A program made the translations under genes and the position numbers. Shown here piece after piece: positions 33,888 through 43,339 of a DNA stretch of 64,000 nucleotides (position 1 is the stretch's first letter; each line of letters begins with the position of its first letter). The notes below the pieces were generated by a model that did not search any database, was not told the origin of the DNA, and worked only from the letters and a program-made list of their open reading frames with translations. This DNA comes from CAMLJR01 sp964500675 (GTDB lineage: Bacteria; Pseudomonadota; Gammaproteobacteria; Pseudomonadales; CAMLJR01): assembly GCA_964500675.1 (NCBI GenBank), contig CAZCNY010000003.1:186001-250000 (forward strand), given 5' to 3'.

Positions 33888-33953
33888 GCGCCAACGTTGG
33901 CGCAACAGGTCTCTTCGAGGTTCTTTTTTAGAACAATTGAGCAAAGGCGCTCA
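33888..33953 (+). promoter_or_regulatory. NasT (ANTAR) leader RNA element, P1 and P2, operon 3
   Basis: P1: GCGCC/GGCGC (33888-33903), perfect five-base stem with hexaloop AACGTT. P2: TGAGC/GCTCA (33938-33953) with hexaloop AAAGGC. Both loops are A1/G4. P2 shares bases with the terminator that begins at 33943. This leader has the most regular P1 of the three. Confidence 0.8.
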
Positions 33954-34002
33954 TGGCTGTCGCGATTCTTCAGGAATCGGTCAGCGATGAGCGCCTTTTT
34001 TT
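33943..34002 (+). terminator. leader attenuator terminator, operon 3
   Basis: AAAGGCGCTCATGGCTG (33943-33959) pairs with CAGCGATGAGCGCCTTT with one mismatch. An inner GATTC/GAATC stem closes the loop, and seven T lie at 33996-34002. It lies 52 bases ahead of the first gene. Confidence 0.92.
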
Positions 34003-34054
34003 ATGCGCTGAAATGGGTGTTTACGCGGTAAAGAAACATGAATGGATACGCCGT

Positions 34055-35293
34055 ATGAGTGCTTACGCATTGCGACAACGGGACTTAGTGATCATCGGCA
34101 GCGGCATGGCGGCGATTCGCTTGGTGGAAACCTTGCGCCGCAACGGCGATCGCCGCTCGATCGCCGTGTTAGGTGCGGAGCGATCGCTGCCGTATAACCG
34201 CATCATGCTGTCGCCGTTGTTGAGCGGAGAAACCGCTTGGCAGCATTTGGTTTCGCACGCGGCGGAATGGTACGAACAAAACAACATCGATCTGCATCTC
34301 GGCTGCGTCGTCAGAGCGATCGATCGCGATTTGCGCCACGTGCACGGCGCCGATGGTTTCAGCTTGCAATACACCGATCTCGTGTTCGCGACGGGATCGC
34401 GCGCGGCGCTGCCGCCACTGCCCGGCATCGATCTGCCCGGTGTCAGCGCGTTTCGCGATGTGCAGGATGTGGCGCGCTTGCAAAAAGCCGCGTGTCAGGG
34501 CGGCGCTGCCGTTGTGCTCGGCGGCGGTCTGCTCGGTCTCGAAGCGGCGGTCGCGCTCGCCGCGCGCGGCATGCGCGTGACGCTCGTGCATCGCGCAACG
34601 CAATTGATGAATCGTCAACTCGATGCGATCGCGGCGAATTATTTGCAACACGCGATCGAGCAACGCGGCGTCCATGTCGTCACCGGTTGTGCGCCGCTCG
34701 CGGTGCTCGGGAACGATCGCGCCAGCGCTGTTCTGTTAGATGATGGCAGCGAATTGCCCGCGCAACTCGTCGTCGTCGCGACGGGCATCACGCCGGTAGC
34801 GGAATTGGCGAAAGCAGCGGGGCTGCCGGTCGAGCGCGGCATCGTCGTCGATGACCATCTGCAAACCAGCGATGCGCATGTGTATGCGCTCGGCGAATGC
34901 TGTGAGCTGAACGGCGAAACGGTGGGGCTGGTCGCGCCGATCTGGCAGCAGGTCGACGTGCTCGCGGCGAATCTGTGCGGCAACCGGCAGCAATTTTCTG
35001 CGCAGCCCTATGTGACGATGCTCAAAGTCAGCGGCATCGATGTGCACACGATGGGCGAAACCGAACTCACCGCAAATGCGCGATTGCTGACCTTTCAAGA
35101 TCGCGATCACGGTATCTACAAAAAATTGATCGTGCGCGATGGCGTTATCGTCGGCGCATTGTTATTCGGCGATATCGCCGATTCCCCGCTGTTTTTCAAT
35201 CTCGTTAAACAAGCAACGCGCGTCGGCAGCGATTACTGCCGCCTGTTGCTCGCGGGCGAATTGCCCGCGCAGCAAAACGCGGCAAGCGCTTGA
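34055..35293 (+). CDS. FAD/NAD(P)H oxidoreductase of the nitrate operon
   Basis: 412-residue flavoprotein with two Rossmann motifs: VIIGSGMAAIRLVETLRR (FAD) near residue 12, and VVLGGGLLGLEAAVALAARG (NADH) near 150. A central ATGSRAALPPLPG lies between, and YALGECCELNG (second FAD loop) near 285. It matches the N-terminal FAD half of NirB and other nitrite/assimilatory reductase partners. It probably passes electrons from NAD(P)H to the nitrate reductase NasA, three genes downstream. ATG 34055 is chosen because earlier ones lie within the terminator region. It is the first gene in the operon. Confidence 0.88.
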   Translation: MSAYALRQRDLVIIGSGMAAIRLVETLRRNGDRRSIAVLGAERSLPYNRIMLSPLLSGETAWQHLVSHAAEWYEQNNIDLHLGCVVRAIDRDLRHVHGADGFSLQYTDLVFATGSRAALPPLPGIDLPGVSAFRDVQDVARLQKAACQGGAAVVLGGGLLGLEAAVALAARGMRVTLVHRATQLMNRQLDAIAANYLQHAIEQRGVHVVTGCAPLAVLGNDRASAVLLDDGSELPAQLVVVATGITPVAELAKAAGLPVERGIVVDDHLQTSDAHVYALGECCELNGETVGLVAPIWQQVDVLAANLCGNRQQFSAQPYVTMLKVSGIDVHTMGETELTANARLLTFQDRDHGIYKKLIVRDGVIVGALLFGDIADSPLFFNLVKQATRVGSDYCRLLLAGELPAQQNAASA

Positions 35294-35307
35294 ACAGGAG
35301 TCACGTC

Positions 35308-37854
35308 ATGGCAAATACATCCGCGCAAAAGCTGGTTGTCGTCGGCAACGGCATGGTCGGTCATCATTTCGTTGAGCAGATGGTCAACGCAAAAACCGAT
35401 GCATGGAAAATCACGCTGATCGGTGCCGAGCCGCGCCCCGCGTACGATCGCGTGCATCTCTCCGACGTATTCGCGGGCAAGGAGCCCAATGAACTCGCGC
35501 TGGCGACGCGCGAGTATTACGCGAATGCGAACATCGATGCGATTTTCGGCGATGGCGTTGTCGCGATCGATCGCGCGCGGAAAAAAGTCGTTACCGGTGG
35601 CGGCCGCGAATTTTCCTACGACAAACTCGTGCTCGCGACAGGCTCGTATCCGTTCGTGCCGCCGGTGCCGGGCGCCGATAACAAATTGTGTTTCGTCTAT
35701 CGCACCATCGACGATCTCGGCGCGATCAAAGCCGCTGCCGCGAACGCGAAAAAAGGCGTTGTCGTCGGCGGCGGTCTGCTCGGTCTCGAAGCGGCGAACG
35801 CATTGCGCAATCTCGGTTTGGAAACGCACGTGGTCGAATTCGCGCCGCAATTGATGGGCGTGCAAATCGATCCCGAGGGCGGCGCGATTCTGCGCAGGAA
35901 AATCGAAGCGCTCGGTCTCAGCGCGCATCTGGGCAAAAACACGCAAAAAATTAGCGCGGGCGAACAGCATGCGCTCGCGATGCATTTCGCCGACGGCGCC
36001 GGCTCTACAAACGAAGTGCTCGAAACCGATATGATCGTATTTTCGGCCGGCGTGCGCCCCGACGACAAACTCGCGCGCGCCTCGGAAATTAAAATCGGCG
36101 AGCGCGGTGGCATCATCGTCGACTATCACTGTCGCACCAGCGACGAAAATATCTACGCGATCGGCGAATGCGCGCTGTGGGGCGGCCGCATTTTCGGTCT
36201 CGTCGCACCGGGCTATCAGATGGCGAAAGTTGCGGCGAGCCAATTGAGTGGCGGCGATTTGTTGTTCCAGGGCGCCGACATGAGCACCAAGTTGAAATTG
36301 CTCGGCGTCGACGTCGGTTCGATCGGCGACAGCCACGCGCGTACCGAAGGCGCGCTGAGCTATCGCATCATCGACGAAGGCGAAGGCATTTACAAAAAAG
36401 TCGTGGTGTCGAAAGACGGTAAATATTTGCTCGGCGCGGTGCTGGTCGGCGACAACTCGCCGTACGATACCCTGTTGCAATACATGCTCAACAAAATCGA
36501 AATTCCGAAGCAGCCGCTGAGTTTGATTGCGCCGAACGGCGGTGAAGCGCCGACTCTCGGTCCCGATGCGTTGCCGGATACCGCGACGATCTGCTCGTGT
36601 CACAACGTCAGCAAGGGTGCGATCTGTTGCAAAATCGAAGCGGGTGTGACCGCGCTTGCCGACATTAAGATCGAAACGAAAGCGAGCACGGGTTGCGGCG
36701 GTTGTTCGGCACTGCTCAAAAGCGTTGTCGATAGCGAACTGAAAAAACGCGGCGTCGCGGTCAACAATTACATCTGCGAACATTTTCAGCACAGCCGCCA
36801 GGAGCTTTATCATCTGGTGCGCGTCAACGGCATTCAAACGTTTGCCGATTTAATTCATCGCCACGGCACGGGGCGCGGCTGCGATATCTGCAAACCGGCA
36901 GTCGCATCGATTCTCGCCGCGGTGAACAATCAATACATTTTGAAAAAGCCGCACGTGGGTTTGCAGGACACCAACGACACCTTTCTCGCGAACATGCAAA
37001 AAGACGGTACGTACTCGATCGTGCCGCGCGTCGCAGGCGGTGAAATCACGCCCGAAAAATTGATCGTGCTCGGTCAGGTCGCGAAGAAATACAACCTCTA
37101 CACGAAAATCACCGGCGGTCAACGCATCGATTTATTCGGCGCGCGCGTCAATCAACTGCCGCTGATTTGGAAAGAACTGATCGACGCCGGTTTCGAAACG
37201 GGTCACGCCTACGGCAAAGCGGTGCGCACGGTGAAATCGTGTGTCGGTTCGACGTGGTGCCGCTACGGTCAGCAGGATTCCGTGAGCATGGCGATCGCAA
37301 TCGAAAATCGCTACAAAGGTTTGCGCGCGCCGCACAAATTGAAATTCGCCGTGAGCGGCTGCACGCGCGAATGCGCGGAAGCGCAGAGCAAGGATATCGG
37401 CGTGATCGCGACCGATAAAGGCTGGAACCTGTACGTGTGCGGCAACGGCGGTATGCGCCCGCGACACGCCGATCTATTCGCGACCGATCTCGACGACGAC
37501 ACGCTCATCCAATACATCGATCGCGTGCTGATGTTTTATGTGCGCACGGCCGATCGTCTGCAGCGCACGTCGGTGTGGATGGAAAATCTCGAAGGCGGTC
37601 TCGATTACCTCAGGAAAGTGGTGATCGAGGATAGCCTCGGTATCGGCGCAGAACTCGAAGCGCAAATGGCGCACGTGGGAGCAACGTATCAATGCGAGTG
37701 GAAAACCACGATCGAAAATCCGCAGAAAATGAAACGCTTCCGCGAATTCGTCAACGCGGACGTGGCGGATGAAAATATCGTGTTCGTCAAAGAGCGCGAG
37801 CAGATTCGTCCGGCGACAGCGACGGAAAAACGCGAATTGATCGCGAGTGTATAA
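35308..37854 (+). CDS. nirB: nitrite reductase [NAD(P)H] large subunit NirB
   Basis: 848-residue siroheme enzyme that reduces nitrite to ammonium with six electrons. Order: FAD and NADH domains (~8-290; VVVGNGMVGHHFVEQMV, VVGGGLLGLEAANALRNLG). Then a BFD-like [2Fe-2S] domain near 429-465 (CSCHNVSK, CGGC) with a second one after it (CEHFQ..., GRGCDICKPAV). Then the nitrite/sulfite reductase domains, with [4Fe-4S]-siroheme cysteines in SCVGSTWC (~643) and GCTRECAEAQ (~685). ATG 35308 follows ACAGGAG, 14 bases after the oxidoreductase stop. Confidence 0.96.
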   Translation: MANTSAQKLVVVGNGMVGHHFVEQMVNAKTDAWKITLIGAEPRPAYDRVHLSDVFAGKEPNELALATREYYANANIDAIFGDGVVAIDRARKKVVTGGGREFSYDKLVLATGSYPFVPPVPGADNKLCFVYRTIDDLGAIKAAAANAKKGVVVGGGLLGLEAANALRNLGLETHVVEFAPQLMGVQIDPEGGAILRRKIEALGLSAHLGKNTQKISAGEQHALAMHFADGAGSTNEVLETDMIVFSAGVRPDDKLARASEIKIGERGGIIVDYHCRTSDENIYAIGECALWGGRIFGLVAPGYQMAKVAASQLSGGDLLFQGADMSTKLKLLGVDVGSIGDSHARTEGALSYRIIDEGEGIYKKVVVSKDGKYLLGAVLVGDNSPYDTLLQYMLNKIEIPKQPLSLIAPNGGEAPTLGPDALPDTATICSCHNVSKGAICCKIEAGVTALADIKIETKASTGCGGCSALLKSVVDSELKKRGVAVNNYICEHFQHSRQELYHLVRVNGIQTFADLIHRHGTGRGCDICKPAVASILAAVNNQYILKKPHVGLQDTNDTFLANMQKDGTYSIVPRVAGGEITPEKLIVLGQVAKKYNLYTKITGGQRIDLFGARVNQLPLIWKELIDAGFETGHAYGKAVRTVKSCVGSTWCRYGQQDSVSMAIAIENRYKGLRAPHKLKFAVSGCTRECAEAQSKDIGVIATDKGWNLYVCGNGGMRPRHADLFATDLDDDTLIQYIDRVLMFYVRTADRLQRTSVWMENLEGGLDYLRKVVIEDSLGIGAELEAQMAHVGATYQCEWKTTIENPQKMKRFREFVNADVADENIVFVKEREQIRPATATEKRELIASV

Positions 37855-37859
37855 CTCCG

Positions 37860-37876
37860 CTCTCCCCGCGGGAGAG
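37860..37876. repeat. short hairpin between nirB and nirD
   Basis: CTCTCCC-CGC-GGGAGAG, seven-base perfect stem. Its core is like the arms of the inverted repeat at 31351-31466, so it may be a reduced member of the same intergenic repeat. Confidence 0.5.
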
Positions 37877-37902
37877 GGAACTGTAACGCTAGAGGAATAA
37901 TC

Positions 37903-38256
37903 ATGAGTCAATGGTATACCGCGTGCGCGCTCGATGATTTGGTGGAAGGCAGCGGCGTCTGCGCGCTGATTAACGGCCAGCAGGTCGCTATCTTTTTTCT
38001 GCCCGGCGAATCGCAACAAATATTTGCCATCGACAATTACGATCCTATCGGCGGCGCGAATGTGCTGTCGCGCGGCATTGTCGGCGATGTGCAGAAAAAT
38101 CTGGTCGTGGCATCGCCGCTGTACAAAGAACATTTCAATTTGATCAATGGACGCTGTCTTGAAAAACCCGAGTACAGCGTGCGCGTGTGGCCTGCGCAAA
38201 TGGTTGGCGACTGCGTGCAGGTCCAGCAGCCCGGCACGCTGGAGTCCGCTGCGTAA
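37903..38256 (+). CDS. nirD: nitrite reductase small subunit NirD
   Basis: 117-residue Rieske-like partner of NirB. It shows CALINGQQVAIFFLPGESQQIFAIDN and PIGGANVLSRGIVGD, the NirD pattern. The iron-sulfur ligand motifs of true Rieske proteins are absent, which is normal for NirD. ATG 37903 follows TAGAGGAATAATC. The stop TAA (38254-38256) touches the ATG of nasA directly, a sign of translational coupling. Confidence 0.95.
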   Translation: MSQWYTACALDDLVEGSGVCALINGQQVAIFFLPGESQQIFAIDNYDPIGGANVLSRGIVGDVQKNLVVASPLYKEHFNLINGRCLEKPEYSVRVWPAQMVGDCVQVQQPGTLESAA

Positions 38257-40926
38257 ATGACGCTGACGATCGACACGACGTGCCCGTACTGCGGCGTCGG
38301 CTGTGGTGTCAGTGTCGGCCGCGACGGCGCGAATGTGTTGCCGGTGACAGGCACTGCAGCGCATCCATCCAATTTCGGTAAGTTGTGTGTCAAGGGCTCC
38401 GCGCTGCACGAAACACTCGGCGTGCAGCGGCGTTTGTTATTTCCGCAAATGAATGGCGAGCGCGTCGGCTGGGACAGCGCGCTCGATGCAATCGCCGCGC
38501 GTCTGCAAAAAACGATTCGCGAGCACGGTCCGCAATCCGTCGCATTGTATTTATCGGGACAATTGCTCACCGAGGATTACTACGTCGCGAATAAATTGTG
38601 GAAAGGTTTTGTCGGCAGCGCCAATGTCGATACCAATTCGCGCCTGTGCATGTCGTCGGCGGTCGCCGCGCAGATGCGCGCATTCGGCGAGGATGCCGTG
38701 CCCGCGTGTTACGAAGATATCGAAATCGCCGATCTTGTGGTGATGGTGGGCTCGAACGCGGCGTGGGCGCATCCGGTGTTGCATCAGCGCCTGCTGCGCG
38801 CGCGCAAAGAACGTCCCGCCATGAAGTTAATCGTTATCGATCCGCGCCGCACCGCGACCTGCGATCAAGCTGATTTGCATTTGCCGATTAAGCCGGGCGC
38901 CGATGCGTTTCTATTTAATGGCTTGCTGGTTTATCTCGCCGATCACAACGCGCTGAATCATCGCTATATCAATGAACATACGCGCGATTTCGATTCGGCG
39001 CTTGCCGCAGCGCGCGCGAGTGCGCCATCGCTGACACAGACCGCGCAACTGTGCGGACTCGCCGTCGATCAGCTCGAACAATTTTATCGCGCGTTTGCGC
39101 AGACGCCGCGCAGTGTGACGCTGTTTTCGCAGGGCATCAATCAGAGCAGCAGCGGCACCGATAAGGGCAACGCGATTATCAATTGCCATCTCGCCACGGG
39201 CCGCGTCGGTCTGCCGGGCGCGAGTCCGTTTTCGATTACCGGACAACCCAACGCGATGGGCGGGCGCGAAGTCGGTGGTTTGGCGAATCAGCTCGCGGTG
39301 CATCGCGGTTTTACCCGCGCATCAATCGTCGCCGTGCGACAATTTTGGAACGCGCCGAATATGGCGACGGCGCCGGGTTTGAAAGCGGTGCCATTGTTCG
39401 AAGCGATCGAGCGCGGCGAAGTAAAATTTTTATGGGTGCTCGCCACCAATCCGCTCGTGAGCATGCCCGAAGCGGAACGCTGGCAGCGCGCGCTGAAAAA
39501 TTGCGAAACCGTCATCGTCTCCGATTGCGTGCGCGATACCGACACCACGCAATTCGCGCAAATTTTATTGCCCGCCGCCGGCTGGGGCGAGAAAGACGGC
39601 ACCGTCACAAGTTCCGAGCGCACGATTTCGCGTCAGCGCAATTTTTTGCCGTGCGCGGGCGAAGCCAAACCCGATTGGTGGGCGCTCGCTCAAATCGGCA
39701 AACGGCTCGGCTTCGAAGCTGCGTTTAATTATGAAAACGCACGCGATGTATTTGTCGAATTCGCCGCGCTGACCGGCATCAATCGCGATACGCCGTTGCA
39801 ATTGGATATCAGCGCGCTGCGCGATATCGATCGCGCTGAATACGACGCATTGGCGCCTTTTCAATGGCCACTTATCGATAGCAAAAAAAAAGGCGAGCGC
39901 AGATTATTCGGCGACGGGCGATTTGCAACGGATGACCGGCGCGCGCGTTTTATTGCGATTGAACCGCAGTGGCCGCAATCGAACATCGACCGCGATACAC
40001 CGCTGGTTTTGAATACCGGACGCGTGCGCGATCAATGGCACACCATGACGCGTACCGCGGAGAGTGAGCGGCTCAATCGCCATCGCGCCGAGCCGTATGT
40101 GGAAATCCATCCACAAGATGCGGCGGTGTTTGGTTTGGTAAATGGCGAGATCGCGGAAATCAGCAATCGCCACGGCAAAGCCTGGCTGCGCGTGCGCATC
40201 GAGCCGGGCCAGCAGCGCGGGTCATTGTTCGCGCCGATGCATTGGAATGATCGCTTCGCTGCGCGCGCCAAAGTCGATGCGTTAGTGACGGCGAATGCCG
40301 ATCCGCATTCCGGACAGCCCGAGTTGAAACACGCCACGGTCGCCGTGCGCGCACTGCCGAGCCGCTGGCGCGCGCTGTTGCTGAGTCGCGCACCGCTGCA
40401 ATTATCGCGCGCGCATTATTGGGCCGGTGTTCCTGTCGGCAACGGTTGGATGTATTGGCTCGCCGGTGAAACCGATTTCGACGAAGCGCACGCGCAACTA
40501 TTAGCGTTATTACCCGGCCAGGCGAGTTTGCAATTCGTCGACGCCGCGCAAGCGGAAGTGCGCAAAGCTTGGGTAGTGGGGGCGCAATTGCAGGCGGTGT
40601 TGCTGTTGGGGCGGCGCGAGTTGCTTGCCGATCCGTGGTGGCTCGCGAGCCGCCTGGGGCAATCGCTCGATAAAGAAGAGCGTCGCGTGCTGCTCTCCGG
40701 TCAGCCGCCCGGTGAGAATATCGAGCGCGGCGCCATGATTTGCAGTTGTCATCAGGTTGCCGAAACGGAAATTCGCGCAGCGATCACTGCGGGTTGCCAA
40801 AGTGCGGGAGCGCTCGGCGAAAAATTGCAGTGCGGCACCAACTGCGGTTCGTGCGTGCCCGAACTGAACCGGATGCTGCGCGAGCATCGCAGCACGCTAT
40901 CGGCCAACGTCGCGGTGAAGGTTTAA
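38257..40926 (+). CDS. nasA: assimilatory nitrate reductase catalytic subunit NasA
   Basis: 889-residue molybdenum enzyme that reduces nitrate to nitrite in the cytoplasm. The N-terminus has the [4Fe-4S] ligand set CPYCGVGCGV (9-18) with CVKG near 44. The bis-MGD core follows, with DTNSRLCMSSAV, VGSNAAWAHPVL and ITGQPNAMGGREVGG. The C-terminus has a BFD-like [2Fe-2S] motif: CSCHQV near 828 and CGTNCGSCVPEL at ~858. That extra cluster suggests direct electron transfer from the flavoprotein (34055). A run of nine A at about 39884 lies within the gene, but the frame stays open. Confidence 0.95.
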   Translation: MTLTIDTTCPYCGVGCGVSVGRDGANVLPVTGTAAHPSNFGKLCVKGSALHETLGVQRRLLFPQMNGERVGWDSALDAIAARLQKTIREHGPQSVALYLSGQLLTEDYYVANKLWKGFVGSANVDTNSRLCMSSAVAAQMRAFGEDAVPACYEDIEIADLVVMVGSNAAWAHPVLHQRLLRARKERPAMKLIVIDPRRTATCDQADLHLPIKPGADAFLFNGLLVYLADHNALNHRYINEHTRDFDSALAAARASAPSLTQTAQLCGLAVDQLEQFYRAFAQTPRSVTLFSQGINQSSSGTDKGNAIINCHLATGRVGLPGASPFSITGQPNAMGGREVGGLANQLAVHRGFTRASIVAVRQFWNAPNMATAPGLKAVPLFEAIERGEVKFLWVLATNPLVSMPEAERWQRALKNCETVIVSDCVRDTDTTQFAQILLPAAGWGEKDGTVTSSERTISRQRNFLPCAGEAKPDWWALAQIGKRLGFEAAFNYENARDVFVEFAALTGINRDTPLQLDISALRDIDRAEYDALAPFQWPLIDSKKKGERRLFGDGRFATDDRRARFIAIEPQWPQSNIDRDTPLVLNTGRVRDQWHTMTRTAESERLNRHRAEPYVEIHPQDAAVFGLVNGEIAEISNRHGKAWLRVRIEPGQQRGSLFAPMHWNDRFAARAKVDALVTANADPHSGQPELKHATVAVRALPSRWRALLLSRAPLQLSRAHYWAGVPVGNGWMYWLAGETDFDEAHAQLLALLPGQASLQFVDAAQAEVRKAWVVGAQLQAVLLLGRRELLADPWWLASRLGQSLDKEERRVLLSGQPPGENIERGAMICSCHQVAETEIRAAITAGCQSAGALGEKLQCGTNCGSCVPELNRMLREHRSTLSANVAVKV

Positions 40927-41078
40927 AGCAGGCGTGAGGGTTTGAACCAGAGACGTTGCGGGCGGTGTTGCCGGGTGCGCCATGTAACTATCGTTAAAAA
41001 TACAAAAATAAAAACTCTACCGACTCACTGCATACACTAATTAGAGAATGCAGCGAATTTGGCGGGGTATTCCGAGAT

Positions 41079-41106
41079 GGTTGCAGCGGCATTCGCCGCT
41101 GCAACC
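41079..41106. other. perfect hairpin past the cold-shock gene
   Basis: GGTTGCAGCGGC-ATTC-GCCGCTGCAACC: twelve-base perfect stem, just past the stop of the minus-strand csp gene. Neither strand has a T-run after it, so it may protect the mRNA end rather than terminate. Confidence 0.6.
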
Positions 41107-41118
41107 GACATCACTTAC

Positions 41119-41328
41119 TTAAACGAGGGTGACGTTCTCAGCCTGCGGGCCTTTTTTGCCTTGGGTAACCGTGAACTGCACTTTCTGACCTTCGGCCAGT
41201 GTTTTAAACCCCGAGCTGTTGATTGCGCTGAAATGCACAAACACGTCTGGGCCGTTCTCCTGCGCGATAAAACCAAAACCTTTGGACTCGTTGAACCATT
41301 TAACGTGGCCAGTGCTTACATTGGACAT
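41119..41328 (-). CDS. cold-shock protein (CspA family)
   Basis: 69-residue RNA/DNA-binding protein. RNP1 is KGFGFIAQ and RNP2 is VFVHFSAI, in the standard CSD frame TGHVKWFNESKGFGFIAQEN. The start at ATG 41328 has AGGA nine bases ahead; a longer upstream reading is not supported. About 170-200 bases of non-coding sequence precede it on its strand, consistent with the long 5' leader that cold-shock genes use for temperature control. Such proteins melt RNA structure, so it could also affect the leader hairpins here. Confidence 0.93.
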   Translation of the reverse strand: MSNVSTGHVKWFNESKGFGFIAQENGPDVFVHFSAINSSGFKTLAEGQKVQFTVTQGKKGPQAENVTLV

Positions 41329-41600
41329 ACAAAAAAATCCTGTGACGATTGAGAAAAAACAATAGCCTTGTGCAGGCAGATTAGCCGTTCGAAGCGCAGG
41401 TAGTGTTTGTGGAGAAATGGACGAAGCACTGCAGGAGGAACGTCGGATTCGCTGAACATACATACGAGCTATTCTGTGGCTGATCACATTATATACACGG
41501 CGCAAAGCCGGTCAACGTCTATTCCATTACCGTAATGCAATTTAGCGAACCTGAGCAGCGCGTCACTTTAAGCGTAGTTTGGGGCGCCTTGGTTGGACGA

Positions 41601-42263
41601 TTACCACGGTAACGCGTTGCCGTTGGCGTGGCGGAATTGCCCGCTGTTGTCGAGCGCAAGTTCGTCGATGCGTTCGAGCAGTAGCTCAGCCGCTTCCGTT
41701 GGGGGCATGCCCTGTGCGCCTGACAACTCGGTGGCGACGAGACCGGGGTGAAGAATGCCGATCGCGATGCCGAGCGGTTTTAAATCGATGGCGAGACTTT
41801 TTCCGGCCATGTTCAGCGCGGCTTTCGACATGCGATAACCGTACATGCCGCCCGAACTGTTATCGTCGATCGAGCCCATGCGGCTGGTGATCAATATCAC
41901 TTTGCTGCCGTTGCGCAGATTCGACAGCAGCGCTTGCGTGAGTCGCAGCGGCGCGATGCTGTTGACCTCGAATTGGTGGCGAATGCGTTCAAGATCGAGC
42001 GTTTGCAAGGTTTCGTCGCCCATGACGCCGGCGTTGTGAATAACGATATCGAGCGGTTGCTTATCGAGCAGCGCTTGCAAACGCTGTATGGCCGTCTCCG
42101 CAGTGACGTCGATGTCATCGATGACGCGAATGCCTTCGATCTGTGCGAGCTCGGCGCTGACTTTGCGGCACAGCGCGATAACGCGGTCGCCGCGCGCTGC
42201 GAAACACCGCGTCAACGCCAGTCCTATACCGCGCGCCGCGCCGCTGATTAAAATCGCCGCCAT
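41601..42263 (-). CDS. short-chain dehydrogenase/reductase
   Basis: 220-residue NAD(P)-dependent oxidoreductase of the SDR family. It has the cofactor motif SGAARGIGLAL near residue 7, the NAG motif in VIHNAGVMGD, and the catalytic set Ser (~126, ILITSRMGS), Tyr and Lys in YGYRMSKAALNMA. The end of the protein, LHPGLVATELSGAQGM, is usual for the family. The substrate is unknown. ATG 42263 fits the usual MxxILISGA start. Confidence 0.9.
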   Translation of the reverse strand: MAAILISGAARGIGLALTRCFAARGDRVIALCRKVSAELAQIEGIRVIDDIDVTAETAIQRLQALLDKQPLDIVIHNAGVMGDETLQTLDLERIRHQFEVNSIAPLRLTQALLSNLRNGSKVILITSRMGSIDDNSSGGMYGYRMSKAALNMAGKSLAIDLKPLGIAIGILHPGLVATELSGAQGMPPTEAAELLLERIDELALDNSGQFRHANGNALPW

Positions 42264-42433
42264 CGTCGTAATATCTCCGCCTTGCTGTATTTACAGGTTA
42301 ACTGCTTTGGTCGTGTTTGCGAAATTTCGTGACGCAAACGTGCTGTCATTCGCAGATCGCAAAAGTCCACTATATTTGAAAGGCCGCTATAGTTGACCTG
42401 TCCCATTTGTGATCACCTGTTTAGGAGCAATGC

Positions 42434-43333
42434 ATGACGACTAATCGTCTTCGCGATGAAACATTCTACAGCGCCGAAGAAGAAATTCGCGCGCGCGCAT
42501 CCACCGCCTATGACCGTTCATCGGCGTACGAGTTGTCGTTTCTCGATCGCGAATTTTTATTGCGCCGCGATCTGCGCCCGTTGCGTTTGCAACTCGAATT
42601 GCTGAAAGCCGAGTTGATCCAGCAAGAGCACAACATTCATGCAACGATCGTGGTGTTCGGCAGCGCGCGTGCATTTCCGCCCGATACCGTTGCGCAAACT
42701 CTGGCGGAATGCGAACGCCGCAAGCAGGCGGAACCGAACGACAGCGAAATCGATAAGCAGTGGCGGCGCGCGAAAATGCAAATGGAGTTGGCCGGATATT
42801 ATGACGATGCACGCAAGTTCGGGCAGATCGTCACCGAACACAATCGCACGCATCCGCAGCGCGAAATGGCCATCGTCACGGGCGGCGGCCCCGGCATAAT
42901 GGAAGCCGCCAATCGCGGTGCGCACGATGTCGGCGGGCGCAGTATCGGCCTCAATATTATTCTGCCGCACGAGCAGCAGCCGAACCCGTACATCACACCG
43001 GAATTGTGTTTTCAATTTCACTATTTCGCACTGCGCAAAATGCATTTCATGATGCGCGCGCGCGCGCTCGTCGCGTTCCCCGGCGGCTTCGGCACACTCG
43101 ACGAATTGTTCGAAACGCTGACGCTGGTGCAAACCGGCAAAACGCGGCGCGTGCCGATTCTGCTGTATGGCTCGGCGTTCTGGCGCAAGCTCGTCAATTT
43201 CGATTACTTGCTCGAAACCGGCTGCATCAGCGCCGAGGATCTGAATTTATTTCAATACGTCGATTCGCCGCAGGAAGCGTGGGAGCGCATCAGCGAATTT
43301 TTTTCGTTGCACGACGACGACGATTGGGTCTGA
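42434..43333 (+). CDS. LOG-family (TIGR00730-like) nucleotide hydrolase
   Basis: 299-residue protein with the Rossmann-like LOG domain. It shows VTGGGPGIMEAANRGAHDVG near residue 150 and the PGGxGTxxE motif as FPGGFGTLDELFETLTLVQ near 220. LOG proteins cut nucleotide monophosphates such as AMP or cytokinin precursors; some bacterial members are called lysine decarboxylases incorrectly. A charged N-terminal extension (~1-90) precedes the domain. The ATG follows TTTAGGAGCAATGC, a good ribosome site. Confidence 0.88.
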   Translation: MTTNRLRDETFYSAEEEIRARASTAYDRSSAYELSFLDREFLLRRDLRPLRLQLELLKAELIQQEHNIHATIVVFGSARAFPPDTVAQTLAECERRKQAEPNDSEIDKQWRRAKMQMELAGYYDDARKFGQIVTEHNRTHPQREMAIVTGGGPGIMEAANRGAHDVGGRSIGLNIILPHEQQPNPYITPELCFQFHYFALRKMHFMMRARALVAFPGGFGTLDELFETLTLVQTGKTRRVPILLYGSAFWRKLVNFDYLLETGCISAEDLNLFQYVDSPQEAWERISEFFSLHDDDDWV

Positions 43334-43339
43334 TTACGG

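Noticed and set aside
39880..39895. A-run in nasA as possible frameshift
   Set aside because: The reading frame stays open with family-like sequence on both sides.
41079..41106. Hairpin as terminator of the cold-shock gene
   Set aside because: Perfect stem but no T-run on either strand, so kept only as a hairpin.
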